Below, in pieces: positions 45,601 to 57,400 of a stretch of 64,000 nt of DNA. Position 1 is the first letter of the stretch. Every line of letters starts with the position of its first letter. The notes beneath the pieces were generated by a model. That model did not search any database, was not told the origin of the DNA, and saw nothing but the letters and a program-made list of their open reading frames with translations. This stretch comes from Apophysomyces variabilis (taxonomy: Eukaryota; Mucoromycota; Mucoromycetes; Mucorales; Mucoraceae), in assembly GCA_002749535.1 (NCBI GenBank), contig MZZL01000399.1:577207-641206 (forward strand), in the 5' to 3' direction. The position numbers were made by a program, and so were the translations under genes.

Positions 45601-46860
45601 CGGTGCCGGTCACTATGGAACGCGCTCGTCTACATTTCGACCTGTATAATCGCCAATTTGGTGACGGGCAGACGCCTGTGTCTATTCCTAAAGAAATGTC
45701 TACGCTTCCTAAGCCGATGAGAATCACAGCTGGTTATCTGGAGGAGAAAACCTTATGTAGGAGTTTTCGCAAAAAAAGAGAGAGGAGGAAAAAGGTATGA
45801 TAAAGATAGCCGCTAAGTTTTAGGTTGACTCACTTTGTCTTTAGAATAACCCTGCGGTTATCAGTGCAGAGAAGACGCTATCGAAAAGATCATCCGCCTC
45901 AGCAACCACGGTGGAGCAAGTTTTAGAGTCGCAAGCGGTATTATCCTTCGGCTTCCTTCTGCCTCTAACTCATAATAACATACATGTAGGTAAAGAGGAA
46001 CTGCCGAAGAGAATTGCGAGCTTTCTATCATTCGAATCGGGCAGAGCATGAAAAGCGCACACAAAAACTGTATACGGATCGCATCTATGATCAAGTGGCC
46101 GCCCAAGAGCGCAAGTTTATTAAGGCTGCAGCGACGACACAGACCGATGGGCGCCAAAAGGCTTTACCGATTATGGCCATCGGCACTCAAGGAACTGGAG
46201 TCGGTCTACGTCTGAAAGGACATTTAAAACGAGGGGGAAAATGGCTCCGTAAACGTCATCGCCGATATGTGCCTGTATCCATGACCAATGAACACAGAAG
46301 TTCCCAGTTATGCGTCTACTGTTTTGAACGAGTTGAACGAGCTAAAGCACGGCGAAGAAAGAGCAGACAGTGGAAGACTGTGAGAGTAAACGGTGCCTCA
46401 CAATGCGTAAACCCCTGCTGTCCGGCGTACCAGTCCGGCCATGCCACGCAAAACAGAGATGTTCAAGCGGCTGTAGCAATAGGTCTGGCATCTGCCAGTA
46501 ACATCCTATCAGCAAACAGAAGCACGTTGACCCCATTTGACCCCAGCATATTCTCGGCTGGAAAACCGTTTGTTCCCGGCGCCACCAATTTTTGGTAAGT
46601 CGGCTTCTATCAAATAATTATTGCGTATTCATCATGTGTCCTGACGTTAAAGGTGCGTGAATTCTTCTCGGAAGCTCTGTGAAGAGTAAGTAGTAGTTCT
46701 GCCCTTGCGATAATAGTTCTTATGACAATGAAGGTTGAGAGAACCGGGACCTGTCGCTATGACAGGAGTTATCAGGACCTATGCCTCAGGTAAGAGAAAC
46801 AGGTACTCTGAGACTGAGAAACAATTTTAACGCTTTATTTGAGTCACAGAGGAGTTTTAG
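42615..46860 (+). CDS. Fanzor/TnpB-like RNA-guided nuclease homologue
   Basis: Proposed exons are 42615-44105, 44159-45316, 45372-45794, 45845-45937, 45990-46594, 46653-46685, 46734-46789 and 46850-46860, about 1289 residues in one frame. The first 880 residues are Lys/Arg/Glu-rich and helical, with coiled-coil stretches and no domain I recognise. The C-terminal 340 residues have the TnpB/Fanzor plan: RuvC-I TFGGTDYGLRTLA (Asp951), a RuvC-II-like strand IMAIGTQGTGVGLRL without the usual Glu, then MTNEHRSSQLCVYC (Glu1156, Cys1163, Cys1166), a second zinc pair in GASQCVNPCC, and RuvC-III ATQNRDVQAAVAIG (Asp1212). Eukaryotic Fanzors are known to have moved the RuvC-II Glu to this later position. 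All expected acidic residues are present, so activity is plausible. Such proteins usually travel in transposons with a guide (omega) RNA near the 3' end. The last three small exons are less certain; reading through intron 5 would end at 46598. Confidence 0.8.
46750..46766 (+). other. Perfect 6-bp stem hairpin near 3' end of Fanzor-like gene
   Basis: CCTGTC-GCTAT-GACAGG forms a perfect stem with a 5-nt loop, inside proposed exon 7. A structured RNA element here would fit an omega RNA overlapping the gene's end, but a 6-bp stem alone is weak evidence. Confidence 0.3.
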
Positions 46861-48335
46861 AGTTCAGATACCGGAGGGTTTCGCCATTTGAAGTAGACAA
46901 ACCACTGGAATGTTGAACTGATTTATTGTTTTGGATGACTATGCGCAGCGCGGAAATTATCGGCGTAGAGGAAGCACAAAGATAATTTTTCTCTAGTTTC
47001 ATTGTCATTAAGGATAATTTTGCTTGGTAAAGATGCAATTGCACCGTACAAGCGTTAGAGTAAGATCAGCTTGTGGTTACCGACAGACTTTGCATATTGC
47101 CGTTATGCGCTATGCAATCATATGGCCATAGTGCTATGTTAGACCTCTGGGATAGAGACCTGCTGCTTAAGCGGATCGCTAAGTGTTTTTGGTGCATATA
47201 AGATCCCGTCAGGCACAGTGTGTAGCGCGGTTATCGATTTGTTGGTCACGGGAACAGCAATGGGATTTTATAGTGAATTCTTTGGTTAGGATGCGATGCG
47301 CTTAAACCGTTGTTCATTTGTCCAGTTTTCACATGAATGCTCGTTATAGCCATACACAGTCTGTTGTAGCAAGCGTATTACGACATTGAGTTTGTTAACG
47401 TCGATGATAAACATAGCTTGATTTAGGATGCGGCCAAAGATGAATGCTACTGCTTTGAGTGCATGTATGTTTAACAGGCGTTTGCACCAAACTATGCGCA
47501 ATAGCCACAACATTACAATGTACGCACCAGATATGGAAATCACTGCATAAAGGTTCACAGGTTCAGTTCGGATAAGGTGAGGTTGCAAAGCAAATAAAAA
47601 AGACAGAATGGTTGTGACAATGGCACTTGCTTGTCCATGTCTGTGAGTTAGCTAAGAAAAAAAAGAAAGACATTTGATCTCGCGCAAGAGGAAACAGGAC
47701 AATTGTAAAAGAACTATCCTACAGGGACTGAGAATGTCAAAAAGTACGAAAAAGTTTACTATTCATTCTGGTCTATCATCTATAAGTTATCCTATCGAGA
47801 ATGAAAGAAAAAAAAAGCTTGTGATGGTTTCTATGGTGACACGTTGACAAGGTAAGTTAGGATTGGCTCAAGTTTGGGTAGACCTGGACACTCGGTGCAA
47901 TAATTTACCGCCTGGTAGAGTGGGAAATGTTTAAATATTATCTGTTCTTCTGGACTCTTGTCACACTCCGCAAATGAAAGCTTTGTGCTATGCTATAAAA
48001 GTGATTTGGGATAAATACAATAATTATGAGTTATCTCATATCATTGGGATGATCTGGAACTTCGTAGTTGCGACCTATTTAATGCAATAAACCTGACAGA
48101 ATCAAAAGAGACACGCGAAGTAAAAAGAATTACAAGAATTTTTTCGGGGCACAAACCCCCCGAAAAAAGAGAACTTTTTTGTCCTCTCTTTCTCTCTCTC
48201 TCTCTGTCTCTCTTTCTCTCTCTTTTCTCCTGAGTCTCGTTTCGTTCCTTTTTCTCCTTCAAGTGCAATTCACACTTACCTTAACTCCCCTCTGCATTCT
48301 TTCTCGTTTAATGTACACATAGACTGTCATAGAAT
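46861..48335. other. 3' flank of Fanzor-like gene and RhoGEF upstream region
   Basis: Mostly noncoding. A minus-strand open frame at 47286-47588, extendable to about 47645 but without an ATG, encodes a hydrophobic peptide with possible membrane helices (ISGAYIVMLWLLRIVWC). It is unrecognised and perhaps one exon of a gene. A CT-rich microsatellite lies at 48184-48230. The omega RNA and right element end, if present, should lie in the first part. Confidence 0.4.
48184..48230. repeat. CT-rich microsatellite
   Basis: An interrupted (CT)n/(TCTT)n run lies about 110 bp upstream of the RhoGEF start codon, probably in its leader or promoter. Confidence 0.85.
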
Positions 48336-51300
48336 ATGCACCCCGACATTTCATCCACTCCTGCCGAAACAACAGATACCGGGGAAACTACCCCATCTAC
48401 TACCAGCATCTACAGCAGATACCGTCTACCAAGAAATGCACGAACAGATGACAGCTCACCCGTTCATAAACGAAGCTTCACCGTCGATAGCCTTAGCTCT
48501 GTCAGTTCCTCGGCCGAAAGTATCGCCAGCAGCTCTTGGGCAAACACAGCCCCGGGAGGAACACTGACACCATCGGCAGCCATCCGTAACCAGTATTACC
48601 ATTCCCACCAATATCTTCATGATTCCGCTTATGATATCCCACGACACCATCAACGTCTCCATTCCGAAGAATCGCTTACTGAGGACTCGGACCAGAATAC
48701 TGCATATGACGATACAGAAGATCTTGCCTATCGACCAGGCACAGTTTATTATGCCCCTTTAAAACCGTCCGGTCCGCCGAGCTTACGTAGTTTCAGCGAT
48801 GCCGGTTCAATTATATCTTTGCGGACAGAGTATGGACCCGATCAAGATGACACCAGATCGGTATCAAGTATGCGAACAATAGATAGCTTCCGGGAGGAAT
48901 CGAAAATGAATCGCTTAACTGCACTTGCCAAAAAGGGTGCCAAAATATCACGATCTGGGACCATATTTAAGTCGAAATCAGGTGCAGAACCTAAGATCGT
49001 TGTACAGGATGGGTGGGCGGACAAGGATAGCGATCGCAGCAGTGTTCATACTATAAGTGGCGGCAGTTTGTTGTCGAGACTTTCGAGATCCACAGCGCCT
49101 ATGCGTGCTAAACTGGCGGCTTTTTCCCGGACAGGTAAAGCAACCAAGGGTACAGGCTATAGGCAGCCGCGCTGACTCACTAGCAAACTAATAGGGCAGT
49201 TAAAAGGTCTTCGCAGCGAATCAACCAATTCACTCTCCCTTCCACTGCGACGGTCCGCTGAAAGTGTTTACAATATGCCAGTAACGCCGAGAAGAGTTGG
49301 AAGCAGATCCAATGGAGAAAGATCGCAATCGTTTTCGTTTGGTAATGAAAGCAGTGTCCCGAATTCCGTAAAAGATCGCACACCTGCTATTTACCCCGCT
49401 TTACTGTCGAAAGTTGCGGAAGCTTTAAAAGAGAGAATTACAACAGGGACAAAAGTTAAGGACAGCATTGAATACAAAGATGCGTTTGATGGGAAAGAAG
49501 TAGTGGTAAGTTTGGTTTTCGCATAATCACGGCTGTTTGAACAGTGTGCACAGGATAAATTGGCCTACCTGATAAAAACAACCGACCGAAATGTTGCGCT
49601 GGTGTTAGGACGCGCTTTGGATGCTCAGAAATTCTTTCATGACGTTAATTATGAGCATCGACTCCGTGACTCAGTACATGAGCTCTATCAATTCAAGGAC
49701 AGGCTCAATGTTCGACCGCATAGCCGATATATCCCGCCAGATGAAGACATTATGACGCCATTTGATGAAGAAGAAAAGTCAGAAGCCGCTTTCCATCTTG
49801 CACGTCATGATGATGAAGAAGGACTTCCTACTGGTGTGTTCACGGTTCTCACCGATTGTTATTCACCAACTTGCACACGTGAAAATCTGTGCTACAGTGC
49901 CATTTGTCCAAGACGCTTAGAACAGGTAGCTCGCTAAAATTTATATTGTTTGCAGAAGGATTGGCGTACTAAGTATGATTGCAGCAAGCACGAAATAAGA
50001 AAGGCCACCAGCGTTCGAATAGTCGATCGTCGCTTATCAACGAACAGGCAACCCAACACCTTACTAAAGCCCAGCCTAATATATTTGCTAGCAGGAGGAG
50101 CGACTCTGGATTAAGACAGTCCCTCAAGCCATTGCAGACAAGCTCGGAAAAGAGGAGAAGAAACGGCAAGAAAACATTTTCGAGCTTATTTACACTGAAA
50201 AGGATTTCGTGGACGATTTGGCTTATGTACAAAAGGTAACATCCAAGAGATCATTGCAGTGCTGTTGTATAAATGATGATTGTTGCAGTTCTGGATCAAC
50301 CCCTTGTTGGAAGGGGATATATTTGGTCCCGAAGAGCGAGAGGACGCTGTCCATGTCATATTTTGGAATATTATGACCGTCCACAGTGTGAATTCTAAAT
50401 TAGCAGCTGCTTTGGAGAAGCGACAAGCAGAAAATCCTGTTGTTCATCAAATAGGAGATATTATGTTGGAATATGTTGGTCAGTTCCAGCCGTTTGTTGA
50501 CTATGGTGCACATCAAATCATTAGCAAGTATCGGTTTGAAACGGAAAAATCGGCAAATGCTGAATTTGCCAAGTTTGTCGAGGTGATATTCGATCGCTAT
50601 GATTGGATTCCATTATTAACTGCATTTTCCAATTCCTCTAGATGACCGAGCGGCTTCCTCAGTCCAGAAAACTCGAGTTAAACGGTTACCTTACCAAGCC
50701 CACCTCTCGTTTGGGAAGATATAACCTTTTGCTTCGTGAAATACTAAAACATACGCCAAAAGACCATCCTGACCAAGAAAATATCCCGAAAATACAAAAA
50801 ATTATTGCTGAATTTCTGAGCAATGTGAATCACGAGACCGGCAAGGAGGAAAACAAGTTTAACCTCCAACTCCTTGAAGAAAAACTTTCCATTAAGCGCG
50901 TTTCCGATTTGGTGGGTTACAGTAAAGAAATGAACACTTCGTATTGATACACTTGCAGGGTCTGGATCTCCAATCAAAAGACCGCCAGATTATCATGAAA
51001 GGTCCACTAAAGAAAAAAGAATCTGGACCAGAATCATCCAATATGCTAGTTTATCTGCTCGATCATTGCCTGCTGATCATTAAACAAAAGTTCACGCAAA
51101 ATACAGAACGATACAAGTTATACAGAAAGGTAGGTGCCGCCAGAGGAACAATGGTAGCAGAGAACTGAGCAGAACATAGCCCATTCCGCTGGCTTTACTG
51201 TCCATTTCCTTGCCAGATCAAAATAAGCGAGCTAGCACTATCATGCCCTATGGACGTGCAAGTACAAGCTCGTTGGTCACAACAGCCAGCACAGATATTC

Positions 51301-52693
51301 CTCCTTTATCAAGCAATAAGAGCGGATATCCTATTTCCTTTGTTCATCTGGGCAAACAAGGCGCTGGTCCTGTTACATTATATGCGAGCACATTTGCAGG
51401 CAGGAGACAATGGGTGGAGACCATTGAAAAGCAGCGACAGGCACTCATGGAAAAGCAAATGGTCTTTGACATTGCACCGATCAGTGAGCGATTTTTCTCC
51501 TCCCCTAACAGAGTTAAATGTGTAGCCACGTTTGGTAATTCCAGAAACGTTTCAAGCTGTCAGGCTACTAACAGCCGTTTAGAACACGGCGAATCTTTCC
51601 TATTCGGTAGTGAACAAGGTGTCTACCTAAAGCAAAAAAGCAAGAGTCAGGAATTGGTTCGCATTTTGAACATGGACAAAGTATCACAAATCGATATTTT
51701 GGACGATTCTCGGCTTATATTAGTCCTCGCGGATAAGATTCTGTACGCTTACTCTGACAGCTTGCTTTCTCATGAATCTGGTATCAAGCGTGGGCGAAAG
51801 ATTAGTAGCCATGTTTCCTTCTTCAAGGTCGGAAAGGTACTGGACAAGGCGGATCCAGCGCATGCAATGAAAACGCTCGTTTGTTTTGTACGTTTCAATG
51901 CAATGACTTCTACTATACGTGCTTTGGAACCATGCGAGAATGCAGACCCGAAAAAGAAGAGCAAACATCATCTTGGTCGTTTGATTCGCCCTAATGAGGT
52001 TCTGAGGGTATACAAGGATTTATATATTCCTGGAGAAGCATCTTCAATTCAGTACTTTAAGAACATTATTTGCGTGGGCTGCGCCAAAGGGTTTCAGATG
52101 GTCAACATCAATTCTGCTGAAGTCGAAAGTAGGAATATAGAATCTATAGATGCATCTTGTTCTGACATTGCAACCTTAGGTGTTTTGGATCCCACGGACG
52201 AACAAAACCACATCGTTTTGCATAAAGAGAATATGAAGCCTATTTCAATGTTTAAGCACCGGGACGGCGATATCCTATTATGTTACAATGGTAAATCGTC
52301 AGCATATCCACACAAGGAGACCGGCACTCACTTTTTCTATGTCAGAGCTCGCATTTTATATTGATAAAAAGGGAAGAAGAGCGAAGAATGGATGGACCAT
52401 GTATTGGGAGGGTAATCCCACTGCGTTTGCGTTCCGCTTCCCTTACATTGTGGCATTCGACTCTACGTTTATTGAAGTCCGCCACATTGATACGGTACGT
52501 TGGCTTAGCTATTTCCTTGTGTAAAGCGTGTCTACTAAATCAAAAATCACAGGGTGAATTATTGCAAGTTATACCTGGGAACAATATCCGCTGTCTGCGA
52601 CCCGATTCGACAGATCGTATCTTCTGCGTCATGGATGATCGTTCGGTGGGTAGTGAAATAGTTTTCGAGCTGAAGTTTGTGGAACGTTCGTAG
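48336..52693 (+). CDS. ROM2: Rho1 guanine nucleotide exchange factor, Rom2 type (DEP-DH-PH-CNH)
   Basis: Eleven exons: 48336-49134, 49195-49505, 49554-49925, 49985-50047, 50092-50235, 50289-50582, 50642-50911, 50959-51129, 51180-52290, 52346-52494, 52553-52693. They give 1274 residues. A Ser-rich tail precedes a DEP domain (YKDAFDGKEVVDKLAYLIKT) and the Rom2 motif DCYSPTCTRENLCYS. The DH domain follows (KRQENIFELIYTEKDFVDDL ... LELNGYLTKPTSRLGRYNLL), then PH (IIMKGPLKKKESGPES) and a C-terminal citron homology domain (FLFGSEQGVYLKQ ... ELAFYIDKKGRRAKNGWTMY). It would load GTP on Rho1 at the plasma membrane in cell-wall integrity signalling. Intron 4 (50048-50091) fits only as a GC-AG intron; it restores ERLWIKTVPQAIADK before the DH domain. 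Intron 7 is 47 nt. Confidence 0.93.
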
Positions 52694-53191
52694 CATTCTC
52701 TACTTTTTTGCACATATTTTATACCCTTTGATAAGTAATATATAGCCTTAGCAGCTTTAGTATCTTGGTAAAGAAAGAAAGAAAGAAAGAAAGAATATGT
52801 CTATCAGAACTTGTTCCTGTAACGACATGTATGAGCTGCTTGTTTTTACTGCTGGTACTGTAGCGGAACAGAAGGAAAACTTCGTGCTTTTACTGTTGCG
52901 TGGTCTTACTACTTTTACATTCAGAGACCGATTGAATAGGATAGAACGAGAAGAACCGATTGATTCTTTACTAGACGTAATACTTGTGTTAGATTAGGGT
53001 ACAATATCATTCAATAAATTAGCAGTAAATCTCGAGTTGTTTTCGAGAGATTTGAGAAAGTATCTGCTCCTCACAAACCCAGCTATTCAATCCAGAGCAG
53101 GAAGAAATAATGAGAAGAAACAAATATCATGCAAGCTTTTTATTTATTTTCTGTTTCGAAAGTTATGCTCTTTATTCCATCAGTAGCTCGT
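52694..53191. other. Intergenic between convergent genes, with AAAG repeat and hairpin
   Basis: An (AAAG)n microsatellite lies at 52770-52794. Near 53029-53055, AAATCTC and GAGATTT-type arms form an imperfect inverted repeat. No gene is seen; the ORF at 52797-52997 has no family. Confidence 0.5.
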
Positions 53192-55116
53192 TTATCGTCT
53201 TGGCATACCACGACCTCGGCCCATCATACCACCTCCACGAGGCATACCCTGTCCTGCGCCAGGCTTTTCGCTTTGTGCGTTCTTCACCGTTTCATCCACT
53301 GAAAGGATCAAGCAGGCAGCTTCCGTAGCCGCAGCAATCGCATTCGTCTTAACAAGAGCAGGTTCCAGAACAAACGCCTCGAAGTTATCAGCAACAGATT
53401 CATTGTTGACATCCACGCCAATCCACGTTCCACCTAGGTAACGATAGATCAGTCTCTTAATGATAACTGCAAATCTGCAGACTCACCTCTAGAATGCTCC
53501 ATTCTTAGACGGTTAAGAATATCTGTCGCATCAAAACCAGCATTGTCACACAATTGTCGTGGAATGATTTCCAAAGCCTTTGCGAAAGCACCTATGATAA
53601 GCTGCTGCTTGCCTTGGATAGTGTAGGAATGTTCACGTAGGTATTTCGAAATCTCCATCTCTGTTGCACCACCGCCCGCAACCACCAAGCTGTTCTTAAT
53701 TGCGCGTCTGACGATCATAATAGCGTCATGCAGGGATCGCTCTACTTCAGCAATAAATTGTTCAGCACCACCACGAAGAATAAGCGTGCAAGTTTTGGCT
53801 TGTGTGCAGCCCTCAAACAGATTGAAGCGTTCTCCACCAACTTGCTTTTCTTCGAATGATTCACACTGTCCTAGGTGTTCTGGACGGAGATCAGAGCAAG
53901 TAGACTGAACAGCGCCACCCACTGCTTGTACAACACGGTCCATGTCATCTTTGGCAACGCGACCAGCACAGAAGATATCGCGATCCGCAAAATATTGAGT
54001 AGCAAGATCACCAATGGGTAGCTTAGACAGCACGACTTTCGCGCCACTGGCAACGATAGCCTCCAACTTCTGGAAAATAATTTGCCATTCTGCATCCACA
54101 ATAGCTTGATATTCAGAAACTTCCTCCACACGGACTTCGGCATTATCCTTTTCAGCTTTCAATTCCAATTCGACATTAAGACAAAGGATCTTTGGGTTCT
54201 TAAAGGATTTAGGTTGTTGCTCAAAACCAGCATATGAGAACGTTTTCTTGAAGGCAACGCCTCTGACTAAGATTGAATCCTGCATGGCACCACCGGGGAC
54301 ACGCTTGATACCGATCAGGCGCTCGTTCAAGCTTTCTTGATCCAATGACATAACGGCGTCCACAACCATTTTCGTGAAGAACTCTTTCTGCGAATAAATC
54401 AGCTTGGAATTCATAGCAGTAGAGGCGCACTTCGAAAGAAAATCGCGGAACTCTCTAATACCAAATCTTTTTAGTATTTGAACGAGGAATTGCCTCAGCT
54501 TACTCTTCATTAGCACGATCGACTTTGACAGCCAACTCCTTAATCTTGTTGATAGCCTATTGTTTGTATACACACGATTAGTTTATCAATATCGGGAAAC
54601 AATCATTATTTACCAATCTAGCAGCATTTCGGTATCCTTTGATGATGACGTGCGGGCTAACGCCTTCTTCTATGTAACCTTTGACTTCTTTAAGAAGTTC
54701 ACCAGCGAGGAGGACAACGCTGGTAGTACCATCACCGACCTCAGCATCCTGCGACCGAGCAATGTCTACCAGAGTTTTCGCTGCAGGGTGGACAATATCG
54801 AGTAACTTCATAATAGTTGCACCGTCGTTTGAGATTGTTACTTCACCTAACCAGAGCTCAGGGCCGAGGCTATAAACACAAACTTTCCGTACCTCTGCCA
54901 TCCACCATCAATTTATCCATGCCTCGTGGACCCAAGGTTGTTTTGACGGTATCAACGACGGCTGCACAAGCATTGATGTTCGAAAGAAGTTGACCCTTTC
55001 CTTGAGAAGAATCTGTGCCTTCTTTCAGAAGGATGATTTGAGGTTGCTATACGTAATGAAATTGTTAATTGAAATCTGTTATTGCAATTTGTTACATTGC
55101 AACAGCCGTTTGTCAT
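53192..55116 (-). CDS. CCT7: Chaperonin TRiC/CCT subunit eta
   Basis: Six exons on the minus strand: 55116-55096, 55046-54893, 54846-54614, 54556-54504, 54454-53487, 53433-53192. They give 556 residues. Group II chaperonin features are [29 protein letters not shown], the ATP-site loop [35 protein letters not shown] and [39 protein letters not shown] at the N-terminus and [20 protein letters not shown] with a Gly/Arg/Met-rich tail near the C-terminus are specific to the eta subunit. It is one of eight subunits of the cytosolic ring that folds actin and tubulin. The seven-codon first exon (MTNGCCN) is tentative; only the start is in doubt. An ORF on the other strand begins 42 bp upstream. Confidence 0.95.
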
Positions 55117-57400
55117 GATGCCACGAAACGTCACGGTCGTCAACCAACAGCCATCGTGTGGCACGCGGACTGATCGATTGGTTTCGAAGAAGATGCGATG
55201 ATGGCGTGATCGCGCTTGATGTCCATGAAAACGGCTTGTGTGCCAACTTAAGGGAAATAGAAACATATATTACCATCATAGGGCGAGACATCGTAAAGAG
55301 TGATGATGATGAAAAGATGCTTGACAGGAGCCGCCGAAAAGCGTTTGCGTTCAGACACGTACAGAAAACAGTCACTTGCAGCATCATTTTGGGACGCGCT
55401 GTTCTCGTTCCTTGCACCACGTCCGCAGAATTGCCCTTGACTTTATATGATCTAAAAGCCTAAACGCATGCCACATTAAACATCCTAAGATAAATATAAT
55501 ATTTAGCGTAAATTATCTGGCTTTGGTTGATTACAATTTGCTAATCTGCTGTTCTTGACATGCTTTCTATTGGGATAACTACAGTGCACGAGTAGGCGTT
55601 ACCATATTTGGATCTTGGCGACACTCCATCCGTGTTTCCGGAAAACAACCTCGTCCATAGTATGAATGTATGTTGTTCCCTCTGAATTGCAAAAAAGTCG
55701 AACTTTTTACCATACTAAATGTCGCTTTTCCAATCGATTTCACAGTGTATTTCCAAAAAAAAAAATGTCTTTCATTGTTTACGGAAAGTATTGGAAACGC
55801 CTCAGTACTCTAGGTACTATAGGTGCAAAAGTTTCGACGATATATGAGTGTTCTGTTGTCAGAGAGAAAGGAGACAGGTAATATCATGCGTCAAGAGATT
55901 GATATCAATCTTACATTATCCAGTGAGAGACTAGGTAAAAAAAAATGGTGTTCCATATCGGAAGACTACGGACAGATTTTATCATCACTTCTTTATCTCT
56001 CGTCAGTCCCAAGATGAACAAGCGTAATAAGCGCAAAGACGTACTGGAGATGGTGACTTCAAGCTGCCTACTGTCATTCAACGCAAAATACGTTCAGGTA
56101 AACAGCAATGCCTTTGCAACCGTGGCATGTTGGTAGCTAAACCGTGATTTGACCAAAGTGAGTCCCACTGACAGAAAGAACAAAGATGATGGATTCATTC
56201 CATGTTACACAAGCAGATGCTGATGAGGCAGAGAGCTCACCTTGCAAGGACGTTGAAAGCATTCCTGAAGCAGGCGCTTCACTTTTCCCACGCTTCGTGG
56301 ATCTTGCTTACGAGTCGTCGAAGGTCTATGATCTCTGAAAAAGTCTGACATCCTGATCAAGTCTGCAAAAGCAGATGAAAAAGGAAGCGCATAAATATGA
56401 AGCAAAGGCAGAGTTACAGCATGCAAGCGTGCAGGAAAAGTTGTCAAACGGCAAGACCATAAGATGCCCCACTTGCGGAGGGACTGATCATCAGAGAAGT
56501 ACAAGCAAATTGTGTAAAGATCCTACCATAAAAGGACAGTCTCCGAAAAACTTTAAGTCTCCATATGTAATCGAAGCCTCGCTGTCAAACATTTCCCGGA
56601 GCATAAGCCTTTGTTAATCATATCAGAGAACGCCTGAAGCGCGTGCGAGACGTAATATATGTTGGTCCTCTCTTTGGGGAGTTTTATTTCGCAAAGCTAC
56701 TTTCCGAATCAAAGGGAATCCCGCCGCACACCCATCAAGGGAAGAAGGCGATGCTGAAATTAGATATGCTGTAAGATCATAGAATCTACCAACAAGGATA
56801 CATCTGTCCGGAAAACCCTTTTGGGGAAAAAAGGTGCAGGAAAAGAAGTAGAAGGTATAGGTGTGAGCACGTTATTGAATATGAGCACAGATGCCACGGA
56901 TAACGCGAATGAATCGCTGACAGGTATTCTGTTACTGGTGACATTCATTATCGGAAGACCAGATATCGGTTTACATCCAACACAATTTTACTGCTTATTG
57001 AACCATAGTCGAGCTACTCTAAAATAAATCTTGCGTCCATGGAAAGTTATCATTCAATAAGCAGTATGTAGGAATACTGATGATGTTCCCTGTTAAGTCA
57101 TCCGGTCCATGTAATACAAGCGGCTTGGACCCAGCCAATGTCTCCCTATGCAAACGAATCCCATTATTTTTTAATTTTCGACATAGAGAATAGCATATCT
57201 AAGTTGGGTTTTCTACCACAGACTGGCAGTTCTCTACGAGACATATGAGCTTATGTCGCGCATCTATTACCCATACCATTAGCTCTCTTTGATGATGCTA
57301 TTGCCTCCAACTTTTTCCACGCTAATGCTCGGCGTTCACGAACCATTTGCTTTCTAATTCCGCTTTTTGGATTAGACTTCGTACAAGACCTGATTATAAC
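55117..57400. other. Intergenic with mobile-element remnants
   Basis: The segment between CCT7 and the B56 gene starts with a plus-strand 101-codon ORF (55158-55463, MARGLIDWFRRRCDDG...) of unknown family, possibly a chance ORF in the CCT7 promoter. Further on are broken ORFs, one with a zinc knuckle (separate entry), and near 56650-56770 another open stretch (NIYVGPLFGEFYFAKLL...). I take it as decayed mobile DNA. Confidence 0.4.
56375..56617 (+). pseudogene. Zinc-knuckle remnant of a mobile-element protein
   Basis: An 80-codon frame contains TIRCPTCGGTDHQRSTSKLC, a CX2CX4HX7C knuckle like those at the C-terminus of retroelement or transposase proteins. No start-proximal or catalytic part is adjacent, so it looks like a relic. 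Confidence 0.4.

Noticed and set aside
55158..55463. 101-codon ORF divergent from CCT7 as a confirmed gene
   Set aside because: It has no recognised family and overlaps the likely CCT7 promoter, so it is mentioned only within the intergenic entry.
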